From Scilla litardierei (Eukaryota; Streptophyta; Magnoliopsida; Asparagales; Asparagaceae): a DNA stretch of 64,000 nucleotides. Positions within the stretch are counted from its first letter, which is position 1. Every line of letters begins with the position of its first letter. Position numbers and translations under genes: made by a program. Of the stretch, positions 42,537 through 53,738 are shown piece after piece. The stretch covers positions 603,021,659 to 603,085,658 of the forward strand of contig CM061142.1 of NCBI GenBank assembly GCA_030789695.1, written 5' to 3'. Under the pieces are notes generated by a model that saw nothing but the letters and a program-made list of their open reading frames with translations, searched no databases and was not told the DNA's origin.

Positions 42537-44281
42537 TCTCCCACTTGCACTCTGGCCCATTTATCTCGATATCTCATAACGTTTTTACACATAAGTTTTT
42601 CAAGACTTCATGTGGTAGAGCCTTCGTGAGTGGATCTGCTAAAACCATCTACAGTATAGACTAAGGGGTTTCTATGTTCATGTTAGACCAACCATTTGAA
42701 TCTCATTCAAATAATTCACTTGGTCTTTCGAAATCCATAATATTTTATTTCCTTGGATCTTATCCAGTTCATCGTACCTTACGATAATAATTTTAAATTA
42801 GTTACTGGTCATTTCAAATGGCTTATATCTATTTCTGATAAAGTGTCAAACCTTTTGATTACTTCGTCAAAATAAATGTTCCATCCCTTTGATGCCTCGC
42901 ATATAATATATACGCTCCCACTGACCTTGAAAACTTTCTGGCTAATTCATACAAGTTGGTTCGTCTAAATCATATTTAGAAAAACGAACGTATAATCGAA
43001 TGTTCCAGTTTTCATGGTCATCATGAGCACTTACATCGAGTTTGGTCCGAGTAGATCTGTACACATCTGCTGGCAAAAAACAGTTTCATCCTAATCCGTT
43101 TATAGGAATTAGGATGAAAACCGTTTACAACCAACATGATTGTACTTCACTATTTTCTTTCTGTACCAATCTTTCAACTTAAGGATTTACTTGCAGAAAG
43201 TGAGGAAACATTTTCCTTGGGCACGTAAACTAAATTCCAAAATTTATTTACGCACACGGACCTATTCTGATTGCATCAAGTTATAAATTGGATTTACTAC
43301 TCCAAATTTCATCCCGGAAGTTGACTAAGTCATCATCAGTTATGATGTCTAACTCGACTCTTCGTCTTACGAGATTCGAGTAATTAAACAACTTCCTTAT
43401 GATTGATTTAATGAATATTTTATCGATATTGTCCTCATAGAACATTATCAAAACCTAGGCATTACTATCTGGGACTTAACCCAGAGGGAGGACTTAACTC
43501 AGAGTCACTTGCTATGTATCCCACCAAGTCTAACTAAGTGTGATTCATACCTTTTAACACACCGATGTGTTAACAGACTTGATCTTAAAGAAAATCACAT
43601 TTTCTTTTAATTACGCAAGATTTTATGTAGCTAAGTATTTGACCCTTCAATCTAATCGAATCATTTTAAATACTTTTGTCATTTCGTTCTTTATTTTATC
43701 AGACTTGTGTTTCATCAAGAATACATGTCTTAATGAAATATAAGAATAACTTATTTTGGTTAATCTAGACTCGGGTACATCAGTATGTACGAGACTGAGT
43801 TCGACAACTCATTCTACCACTATCTTACAGATGGGTTTTGGCCATTATATCCAATAGGATAAGAATCACAAGTGTCCGTAGACTTCATAATACAAGAGAT
43901 CAGACCCCTCTTTATGTGACTTGTGAAGCTTAGTCTCTCGATACGGCCTAGTCGATTTTGCCATATTAGTTTGCTACTATCTTGTGTATTTATATATTAA
44001 CATTTAATATATTATAGTTATTACAAATTGCTAACACAAAACATTGCTTCAGAAGCAAGGTGACGACATTCGTCAAAATGTGTTAGACGTCTTTTGTATA
44101 ACAATTTTCTGAAATCGTGACATCAAAATATGTCACATTTTCATTTCCTCCTACTTATGCCTTTACTAATGATAAATATAACTAACTTTCTCAATTGACT
44201 TTCCGGAGTGCCTTCTTCCTTTTCTAAATCATATTTAGATAGCAAATAGCCCAACATAAATGAATAGCTATGCAAGCATAT

Positions 44282-45330
44282 CATGTATCCAAATGCTTGA
44301 GCATTGTAACCTTGAGTGTAGCTCAATACGTTGCTTATCTCAAGATCCGATTGGGATGCATAGTCTTGCACCGCTCATGCACTCGTATTCGATTCAAACA
44401 GTTTGATCGAATTCTCGAACTTTGCGGATCAAAATTGTTTTTCCATACAACCTTGAGTGTAGCTCGACAAGTTGTAGGGAGAAACATACTTTAAATATCC
44501 TATATGTTCAAGCTGCCCCACATAGATGGGAGTGACATGTAGTGTGAATTTGTTTGTTGGACTCAGAACTTAATGAAATCATATTTCTTAAGTCTGTTCT
44601 TTAGAAGGTCATTTTAATGTCAACGAGAATATAGTTTAATTCTATCAATTAGAATTTAACTTGATATTCAATTAATCAACCTATTTGATCAGTTAACTAA
44701 TTTCATTAAAATATTATATTTTGATTCCTTTTGCAAACTTAGAACTTACCCTAGTTTAGCATATGTTCAATATTAAATATAGGTAGAATGGCTTTTATCT
44801 ATCTATATCCTCCCACTATTTTTACGATCATTTTAAGCCTTAATAATGAACGATTTAATCAAATTAAATAAATGGGTAAGAGATCTAATCACCTTGAGCC
44901 TAACAACCTTGAGTGTAGCTCAACAAGTTGCTTGACTCTACGATCGGAAGATGAATCTTCATTGATCATATCAGATATGACCCTCTTATCGGTTTTTACC
45001 CCTAGCCATTTGTGATCATGAGTGTGCTCATCCAAATCACAATGTCTAGTCTAGTCAGACCCTTGTTTTCGTGTCTACTTGCCCCGGCGCTCGATGTATT
45101 CACGACCCGTCGGTTTGGGTCAGGTCTTAGACTACATCTAGCCAGACTACATCATTGACTTAACTTACTCCGGCGCTAGGTGTATTCACAACACGACGGT
45201 TGGGGTCAAGTCAAGATTTCATCTTATGTATTTGAGGAGTTGGTTTCCACAAGGTTGCCATGTCACAGCTTGAGTGTAGCTCAACAACTGGAACACGGGT
45301 CCTATAGTTCCCAACCCCTAAAACAAGGAG
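44282..45330 (-). repeat. Four long hairpins sharing the core CTTGAGTGTAGCTCAACAA
   Basis: Cores lie at 44311-44329, 44452-44470, 44908-44926 and 45269-45287 (plus-strand reading). The best stem is GTTTTTCCATACAAC (44437-44451) against GTTGTAGGGAGAAAC (44471-44485), with one mismatch and one G-U pair in 15. The first and last have imperfect stems of about 30-40 bases. Stems differ from one another. Equivalent hairpins are at 54025-54043 and 54166-54184 and, inverted, at 62641, 63007, 63463 and 63590. Confidence 0.82.
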
Positions 45331-45929
45331 GGCTACGGCTAATCTTGAAGAAGATTATTAACGTATTTGACTTAGATATAGTCCAGGATGTCATACAATC
45401 ATGATTCGCATCATTGCGGTCCAGTGGAACACAGCCAGGGAATTGACTAAGACAGGATCACTACCCCTTATAGGGTGATCCAACAAACTTAGCCAAGCAC
45501 ATTGACTGGATCATTGTCCATTGAATGAAGCTTGTCATTTTTATATGCGTGCCATAGACTAAAAAGCTTTTATTAACAACTAATTAATCCTATCAACTAG
45601 TTGAATCCTTAAATTCAAAATTTTAGGATTTGTTTAATAACTTTTATTAAATCCTTATCAACTATAAGGTTCACCTGCTATCCTAATCGTTATTAGGATT
45701 TTAATAAATTTATTAACAACGCTAAAAGCGAAGTCCTTTAATGAGAATTAATTTCATAACAATTAGAATTAAAATTTCATTAAAGGGACTACCCTAATCA
45801 GGAATTAGGTCTTAAAGTGTTGTTAATGTTTTATTAAAACATTGCATGTCATTAGAATTTATCTCATAAATTTTAGCGAGTTCTTTAATGGCTAACCTAA
45901 GAGGTTGTATTGTGTTATCAAATACGGGA

Positions 45930-46460
45930 CAAGATAACATAGCCATTAACATAAAGTTACACTAATTTTATCGCATAAAAGAGTGTACAACTATTTAACA
46001 ATTAAATAGAATAATGTTTATCAAATAAACAATTTTAGCATGCATACTTAAATTTAACATTTAAATTTAAAATATGATTTTTAAAACATTTTATTTTATC
46101 TCATAAAAACTTGTTTTAAAAGATCACAAAAATTGCATGCTACTTAAAATATTTATCGCATAAAAATTTTAAACTTTTAAAATTAGTTTTAAAATTATCA
46201 CATAAATTTAAAACACCATTTTAAAAATTTCATGCTTAAAAATTTATCATATAAAATTTTTAAACATCTAAAATCATTTTAAACTTATCGCATAAATTTT
46301 TTAAAGTTTTAAATTCAGTTTTAAAATTATCACATAAATTTAAAACATCATTTAAAAAATTTCTTGTTTAAAATTTTATCATATAAAATATTTAAACATC
46401 TAAAATCATTTTAAACGTATCGCATAAATTTAAAGAAAACATTTTTGTGAATTTAAAAGC
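45930..46460 (-). repeat. AT-rich tract with TTATCGCATAAA words
   Basis: Degenerate repeats of TTTTAAAACAT and TTATC(G/A)CATAAA every 40-60 bases. Same tract at 60868-61370 (minus) and 61672-61985 (plus). Noncoding. Confidence 0.75.
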
Positions 46461-46489
46461 GTTCATTTAATTATCGCAGTCCTAGATCA

Positions 46490-46824
46490 GCATACAGACA
46501 TAGCTCCGATACCACTGAAGTATATCACTCTGATATCATTGCGACGCTGTTAAGGCCCATCATCCATGACACCTTAGACGCGTCACAAGATACCTCAGAA
46601 CTTGTTTTACGACATGCCTCTCGACAATGCCCAACCTATCAAAGATCTCCATCTTATCAGGACTTGGTACAGTGAGAGCGATTACTTCGGGTCAGCTCAT
46701 AACCTGAGAACCTGTACTCAAGCTCAACAAGCTCTGATACCATTGAAGGGTATCGCTCTGATATCATTGCAACACTGTTAAGGCCCGTCATCCATGGCAC
46801 CTTAGACTCGTCAAAAGATCCCAC
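46490..46824 (-). repeat. Tandem primer-site modules after the middle LTR
   Basis: Minus-strand TGGTATCAGAGC (at 46735-46746) and TGGTATCGGAGC (about 46502-46513) each follow CTTCA(A/G), an LTR-A end. A shared 90-base unit with AAGGTG(C/T)CATGGATGA and CTTAACAG lies in between. The site adjoining the LTR itself (GTGGGATC) is mutated. Copia elements use iMet at this place. The ORF over 46657-46845 is part of the repeat. Confidence 0.75.
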
Positions 46825-48350
46825 TGAAGGGTTTTCTAGGACCATTAGGGCACAAAAACTCTATTACCGTTCTAAGTCGGACGGAACATAGACATAAAAA
46901 ATTTACAGCGGAAGAATAAACAAGTTAATCTAATTAACATGCAGTAAAACAATTTAACTTAGCCCTAAGGTACAAGACCCTTAGCCAAGATCTATGCTGA
47001 CTCGGGATGGATCTGACCATCCCGAGAAGGATCTAACCTACTGCGATTAAATTAAACCAATGCTTAAAACACATACCCAGAATCTCAATCCTGGGGCTGG
47101 CGAGATGTTCCGCACCATCTTCCGAGCCGCTTCCCGTCCCACGTCGAGCCGCTCCTCGAACTGCTCCCCAAACCGCTACTCGAACCGCTCTGCATCCTGA
47201 GGCGATCAATCCTCGTGTCGCCGAGCCAACCACGCGCCAAAGAAAGTTTCACTCGAGTGAAACGTTTCCCAAGATTTCGGATCCGAATACGAACTCCTTT
47301 GCGGCTTTGCTAGAGCCCTCAGGAGTAAGGCAGAAATATAGGGAGATAAAGAATATTAATTTAAGCCTAGATCCGAGCGTGCTCCAACATTTACGAGAGC
47401 CCCTCAGATCTAAAGCTTGGGACGAGTATGGAGGAAGGGGAGACCCCTATTTATATAGGAGGCGGACTCTCCCCTTTTCTCCACAACCGATGTGGGACTA
47501 TTATTTTGAGTTAATTAAAATCAAGTTAGTTTGCCTTTCACAAAGTGCAAACTTCCGTGAATTTTAACTCCCTCACCATTGAGCTTCATGATTGATACAA
47601 CCTATCAATACTAAGGGTGTTCAACGGTGAACGCATAGGAAAAAACCGTTCGTCAATCGGAGTCCGTTTGACACTCCAAACGTCACGTCAAAGTATGCCA
47701 AAAACCCCACCCAAAAGCACAACCCAGCCGTCGCAAGAAGCACGCAGCCCTCGGGCTGCGTGCGGGCCCCCTTCCGCTAGGCGCGTGCAGCGCACATGCC
47801 TCTGCGTGCGTGTGGCGTGCCCGTGCAATGCACGGGCACGCATGTGCCCGGGCCCGGGCAAAGCCCGGGCCTGTGTTCTTGCCTGACGCCCATTTTGGGC
47901 GTCCAGCTGTGCCAATCGGGGGGCCACGTGGCGCCCCCTGTTTTTCTTTGCGGTAGGGTAAACAGGAGAAGCCCGGCCTTTGGGCCGGGCCCAAGGCAGC
48001 TTTCCACACTTAAATAAATTCTGTTATTTAAAGGTGTGGGCTTTATTCTTTGGGTCTTGTTTTGGGCTCTCTATTTAAACACTTTTAAATAAACTTATTG
48101 GGCTCATTTAAACTCCGTTTTTTGACGCAGGTTGAACCTGTGTTTAGAGCGGGACATTCCCATCTTACAGGCAACCTTTCCAATGCGTTAATTTTATTAA
48201 ATATAGTTTTAAACAATTTAAGACACATTTAATCTCCTTTGCATCATATGCAAATTAGTCCCTATCTACGCTTAAATTATCATTTGCATCAAATACAAAT
48301 GATCTGAGAGCATATACATCTACATCTCCCACTTGCACTCAGGATCATTT
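46825..48350 (-). repeat. Middle LTR-A, distal part (short-form LTR)
   Basis: From the LTR end (CCCTTCA, 46825) to the solo-LTR insertion. It contains a second polypurine-like word and LTR start, AAGTGGGAGA then TGTAGATGTATATGC (minus strand, to 48324), so this LTR is a composite of two LTR forms. A GC-rich cassette lies at 47717-47910. Confidence 0.78.
47717..47910. repeat. GC-rich inverted-repeat cassette in LTR-A U3
   Basis: Includes GTGCCCGTGCA and TGCACGGGCAC around one base (about 47817-47839) and CCCGGGC words on both strands. Absent from the LTRs at 37769-40013 and 40285-42536; the copy ending at 12741 has a different GC-rich block at the same place. ORFs here (47617-48017, both strands) are composition artefacts. 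Confidence 0.75.
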
Positions 48351-49467
48351 TGTCACGCCCCGCTTCCCTAAATTGGAGGCGAGACGTGAGAAGGTCCGCA
48401 CGAGAGTGGAGCTGTGAAGCCCCAAACCCGATAAGCGTCAATAAAACATAAGCAGGTCCCTGTAACCACAACCGGAACAACAATAATAACACAAGGAGAG
48501 ACAGAAATAAAATCTCATATCTCATAATTTGTCCAACATGAAAATTAAGTTTAACATCCAGAAAAGCCACCAGGCTAAAAGAAAGAGTCTAAAGGCCCAA
48601 AACAAGGCCAACAAAAGGAACAACGTAACAAAGTATAGGTGCTACGCACCGACAACAAAGCAACAGTCTAAAAACAAAAGAGGAAACCTCAACGAAGACA
48701 CTAGGACTGGTCCCCAGTGTCCACGTACTCCTCGCCAAACACAGGCTCGGGCTCGGCGTCAGCAAACACCTTGTACTTAACAATGTACTCAGGCTCAGGA
48801 TCTAACATGTGTCACCCAAAAGAGTAAAGGGGCACATGTCAGCAAGTCTAAAAGACTTGGGCAAGGAAACTGAAAGTAAGGCAAACTAACAACCTAGCAG
48901 TTATAGTATGCATGACATGGCAGTTATAACATGAGTGCACAAGTAAGACATGGTGAACATTAAGTACAAGAGAACAATTTATCAAGGCATGTCAAGAGTA
49001 GCCAAGCTACTAACAATCTCAATCTTTTCACTAGTCACATTTCAAGTTGTTTGTAGATGTTTACGCCTTACAGCGGAACGGTTTGGCATTCACGCTGATT
49101 GGCCGCTTAACACTGCCCCAGAACCCAGAGTTTACGCCTTACCACTGCAGTTACTGATCGGGCAGACTCCCAGTTGATTGGCCGCTTAACTCTTACCCCA
49201 ATACCCACATGTAGACGAGCCAGGGTCCCTGTACACGAGCTCAGTAAATGAGCCAGGGTTGCCCCGCACAAGAGCTCGTTTCCTGGATCACAACCAGGAG
49301 CGTATTCCATTTGGCATAGGGGTGCACCTAGCCTCAATCATTTCACAAGGTGTAGCAGAGCTACGCAATCACGGGAACACTTAAAGAATGCAATGACATG
49401 GTAATTAATTTGCGTACCGTTAATGGAAATTAAACATGACATGGTAGTTGTGCACATGATAAATGTC

Positions 49468-49496
49468 GGATCTAGCTTCGTTTTCAAGCTAGTTCC
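49468..49496 (-). repeat. Tekay-like LTR hairpin, loop GAAAACG
   Basis: Minus strand GGAACTAGCTT, GAAAACG, AAGCTAGATCC, one mismatch. Fourth version of the family hairpin (15596, 15635, 13029). Confidence 0.85.
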
Positions 49497-50108
49497 TAAA
49501 TTTGCGCCTATGCGAGTATCATTTCGTCGCCTAGTCTCTTTTACGCCTACAACAAGCAAATGACCTAAGACATGGCCCAAAACCCTATGTGGCAAGTTTC
49601 ACTTGCCTAGCACCGAGGATGACGATCAACGAGGCCGTCACACAAAAGCTAACTACGGCGATGAGATCGCTGCCATGGCAAAACAATATTAGAACAACAT
49701 CCAACCTAGTTTTATTAGGGTTTCACAAAAACACAACGGGTTATGAAAACATTAAGAGATCGATTTATTACCGTATAGGAGAGGAAGAATGATGCCGAGC
49801 AAGCACGGCAACGGAAGAAACGCTCCGGGGAACCTAGGGTTCAAATCTGGAATGGATGGGGAAAATCTGGAGAAATGGGGTTTTGGGGGATTTTGGGGGT
49901 TGGAGATGACCTAGGGCATGGTGGTTGGTCAAAATGGAGAGGGAGAGAAGCTCTTGATGAAGGAGGAAGGCTAGAGGAAAGTTGGGGAAGATCAGAGGTC
50001 AAGGGGGAAGGAAAGAAGCCAGGAGAAGAGAAAGAAAGAAAAGAAACGAAGTGGGGTATTTATAGAAAACGACTTGGCTGCTGCCCAGAAATTAGGGTTT
50101 TGACACTG

Positions 50109-50528
50109 ATTAGTCGGTCGAAGAAGGTTGGCTGACCGACTAGTTTAGCAACTAGTCGGTCGGTCGATTAGCTGTGACCGACTAACACCAAGCAGCGAAA
50201 AAAGGGAAAAATCTGGGTAATGAATTAGTCGGTCTGTGAAGGCCCGTCGACCGACTAGTTTGCAACCTAGTCGGTCGGTGAGTGTTCATGGACCGACTAA
50301 CGATAAACAGTAACTTAGGTGAAATCTACTGACAGAAACTAGTAGGTCTGAGAGCAAGTTCTGACCGACTAGTTTCACATCTAGTCGGTCGGTGATTGTT
50401 CTTAGACCGACTAAAAGTAAACAGTAACTCCTGAATAATTAACAAAGCCAACTAGTCGGTCCATGTAGGTTTGCCGACCGACTAAATCGTCATCTAGTCG
50501 GTCGGTTCCCCTTCATGTACCGGCTAAC
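50109..50528 (-). repeat. TTAGTCGGTCGG / CCGACTAA palindrome array
   Basis: About eight pairs of (T/C)TAGTCGGTC and GACCGACTA(G/A) over 420 bases, in U3 upstream of the minus-strand TATA box. Filler includes AACAGTAACT twice. Confidence 0.8.
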
Positions 50529-50802
50529 GTGCACAAAAAGTTCCGAAATGGAGCGCGAAGCTCCGTGATCGATTCCTAAGACTCCTAGGCTTGATCTAGC
50601 AATAAGATATGACCGATATGAAGCCCGTCACGAATGACTTACTCCAAAATCGACGATTCTAAGGAAGAAGCTAGCAAATCACGACGAAACGATCGAAAAC
50701 GAAAGCCACGGAGACGAAAACCACACACGAGGAGAAAATCCACCAATATATATATATATAATATAATATTCCAGATACAAGAAAACCAGTCGTTACACAT
50801 TT

Positions 50803-51913
50803 ATCCCGAATGCAGGAGATTATTACAAACATCTTTTTGCAATATTTTTATCCCTTGCATCAAATGCAAATTGTTCTCCATAACTAATTTCTACATATTA
50901 CTAGACGAAGGTCGCACTCTGTGTGAGACCCTACAGCCTGACCCTTACAACAGGTTGGGCTCTAAGCCCTATACGACAGTGACCACGATCAGTGGTTACC
51001 GTCTCTGCTTCAGGAATCATCATTATGTGGTTGACTCATTGACATGAGTATTGTCGGGACCACCCTGACTTTTTCCGTGATGAATTCTGTAGTTTTAGTC
51101 TCTTCGTCTTAACTATGTCATGTAGATCAAGTCTAGGGTACGGTCAAACTGTCAACCCCAATAACTTGACTCTGGTTAGTTTCTATCAATCTTTAGTCAA
51201 CTAATGTTGGACTTCTTCCAATATACTCTGCGCAGAGATATGACTAAAGGCCGAACTAACTCAACGACACTAACTCACATTGACCGGGAGAGACGAATCC
51301 TCTCTTGGTCATTACTCTCCTCGTACGCTTCAAGTGACACCCAATCAAAGACCTTTCGACAGGCCTAGCCTCGAAGCTAGGTCAATGATCTAAGTGGCAC
51401 CGTTCACACACAGGTTCGTAAAATGACCTCAAGTCAAAAGACCAACTTGCCTATCATCACTAAGAGTTATCATTGACAGAATGGTCAATATAACCATATG
51501 ATAACTCTTGTGGATCTTTCAGTGAACTCATTCTCTAATGAGCACCTGTGTCTCGTCTTCGACTTCGCAAAGTCGAACGATCATGAGATCATCGCCACCG
51601 CTAAACGGTGAAGATTAAGACACAATGGTCTATCCGATGTTTCGATATCCTTGTCTCAAAACATCTACGACCACGAACCCTTCTAGACTTATGCTATAGA
51701 CAGTCAAACATTTCTCCATGATCGAGATACTCATCTTGATATCTGTTTGACCTTACATAAAGTCTCAGGACTTTACCTATGTTAATATCTAATGTTAACT
51801 ACATTATAATATAACTCAGATAAATTATTACCAAACAGCTTACTGTTATTTCGAACAAGATGTTGTACTATTTACACAGAGATGGATTGCCTCGAGGGTA
51901 TCATCTCTCAACA
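50803..51913 (-). repeat. Middle LTR-A, proximal part
   Basis: Starts on the minus strand TGTTGAGAGATGATACCC at 51913 after polypurine tract 51914-51923 and runs to the solo-LTR insertion. Similar to 41460-42536 until about 50870, then differs. Confidence 0.8.
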
Positions 51914-53376
51914 TCTCCCACTTGCATTCAGGCCCATTTATCTCGGTATCTAATACTGTTTTTATACAGAAGTCTTTCTAGACTTCATGTGGTATAGCCT
52001 TCGTGAGTGGATCTGCTAAACCATCTACTCTATAGACTTAAGGGGTTTCTATGTTTATATTGGACCAACCATTTGAATCTTATTCAAATAATTCTATTGG
52101 TCTTTCGGAATCCATAATATTTTATTTCCTTGGATCTTATCCAGTTCATCGTACCTTACGATAATAATTTAAATTTGTTGCTGGTCATTTCAAATGGCTC
52201 ACATCCATTTCTAATAAAGTATCAAACTCTTTGATTACTTTGTCTAAATATATGTTTCATCCCTTTGATGCTTCGCATGTAATTTATATGCTGCCACTGA
52301 TCTTGAAAACTTTCTGGCTAATTCATATAAGTTGGTTCGTCTAAATCATATTTAGAAAAACGAACTTATAAGTGAATGCTCCAATTTTCATGGTCAACAT
52401 GAGCGTTTACATCGAGTTTGATCCGAGTAGATCTGTACACATCTGTTGGCGAGACAGTTTCAACATAATCCGTTTGAAGGAATTAGGATGAAACCCGTTC
52501 TCGACCAACATGATTGTACTTCACTATTTTCTTTCTGCACCAATCTTTCAACTTAAAGATTTACTTGCAGAAAGTGAGGTAACATTTTCCTTTGGCATGT
52601 AAACTAAATTACAAAATTTATTTACGCACATAGACCTATTTTGATTGCATCAAGTTATAAATCGGAGTTACTACTCCGAATTTCATCCCGAAAGTTGACT
52701 AAGTCATCATCAGTTATGATGTCTAACTTGAAAATTCGTCTCGCGAGATTCGAGTAATTTTACAACTTCCTTACGATTGATTTAATGAATATCTTATTGA
52801 TAATGTCCTCACAGAACATTATCAAAACCTAGGCATTACTATTTGTGACTCAACCCAGAGGGAGGACTTAACTCAGAGTCATTTGCTATGGATCGCACCA
52901 AGTCTAACTAAGTGTGATTCATACCTTTTAACACACCGATGTGTTAACAGACTTGACCTGAGAGAAAATCATATTTTCTTTTAATTACGCAAGGTTTTAT
53001 ATAGCTAAGTATTTGACCATTCGATCTAATCGAATTAGTTTAAATACTTTTGTCATTTCGTTTTCTATTTTATCAGACTTGTGTTTCATCAAGAACACGT
53101 GTCTTAATAAAATATACGAATAATTTTATTTTGGTTAATCTAGACACGGGTACATCGGTATGTATAAGACTGAGTTCGACAACTCATTCTCACACTGTCT
53201 TACAGATGGGTTTCGGCCAGTATATCTAAGAGGATAAGATTCACAAGTGTCCCTAGACCTCATAATACGAGAGGTCAGACCCCTCTTTATGTGACTTGTG
53301 AAGCTTAGTCACTCGATACGGCCTAGTCTATTTTGCCATATAAGTTTGCTAGTATCTTGTGTATCTATATATTAAC

Positions 53377-53380
<4 letters not shown>

Positions 53381-53436
<56 letters not shown>
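53381..53436. repeat. (TA)n microsatellite
   Basis: About 28 TA units next to the SINE 5' end; the homologous site in copy 1 (about 44000) has only a short TATATTA stretch, so it expanded with or after the SINE insertion. It produces a false Ile-Tyr ORF. Confidence 0.9.
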
Positions 53437-53438
<2 letters not shown>

Positions 53439-53443
53439 TTATA

Positions 53444-53738
53444 AGCCCACGAGAGGGTGTCCCAGTGGTAAGTCATTCCGCTCCAAAGCCAAGGGGTGCG
53501 GGGTTCGAGGCCTATGGCCGCCGTGACTTGGTAATTATTGTGGAATTTGTTGTGGAATTATTTACCCTGGGGCTACATCTCCCCTCTCGGACTTACCCGG
53601 GGGCCGTTGGGGGCACGGCGGTTTCCCCCCAGTTTGCATAGTCTCGGCCGGGCTCTCGCCTTACCCTCCTAAAAAAGCCAAAGGCAAGGGGGAGGGGGTT
53701 GGGGATTTTTCTGGGTTGTCAAAAAAAAATATATATAT
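53444..53738 (+). mobile_element. tRNA-derived SINE with 10-bp target duplication
   Basis: About 295 bp. Near the 5' end TGTCCCAGTGGTAAG (A-box-like, about 53458-53472) and GGTTCGAGGCC (B box, 53502-53512) form an RNA polymerase III internal promoter as in tRNA-derived SINEs. The 3' end is an A-rich tail. TATCGTTATA at 53434-53443 is repeated at 53739-53748. The homologous interval of copy 1 (43990-44040) lacks it, giving an empty site. No protein is encoded; it depends on LINE proteins. Confidence 0.9.

Larger units (their letters stand above)
42547..46824 (-). other. Noncoding internal region, LTR-A copy 1
   Basis: 4.3 kb with no conserved protein apart from the RNase H tail remnant next to the polypurine tract (42537-42546). 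It carries four long hairpins with a shared terminal core (44282-45330), two copies of a second motif (GCGCT...TGTATTCAC near 45091 and 45173), an AT-rich stretch with TTATCGCATAAA words (45930-46460) and repeated primer-site modules (46490-46824). Confidence 0.75.
48346..50802 (-). mobile_element. Solo Tekay-like LTR with CATTT target duplication
   Basis: On the plus strand the LTR is TGTCACGCCCCG (48351) to CGTTACA (50797); minus strand starts TGTAACGACTGG. CATTT flanks both sides (48346-48350, 50798-50802). No internal region is present, so the element was reduced to one LTR by recombination. It carries a minus-strand TATA box (50053-50065), the family hairpin (49468-49496) and a palindrome array (50109-50528). 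Short ORFs (48529-49195, 49875-50135) are not conserved. It splits the middle LTR-A. Confidence 0.9.

Noticed and set aside
53458..53512. Possible tRNA gene from A and B box matches
   Set aside because: No complete cloverleaf; A-rich tail and target duplications show a SINE.
53333..53641. 102-codon ORF with an Ile-Tyr run
   Set aside because: Translation of a (TA)n microsatellite joined to the SINE.
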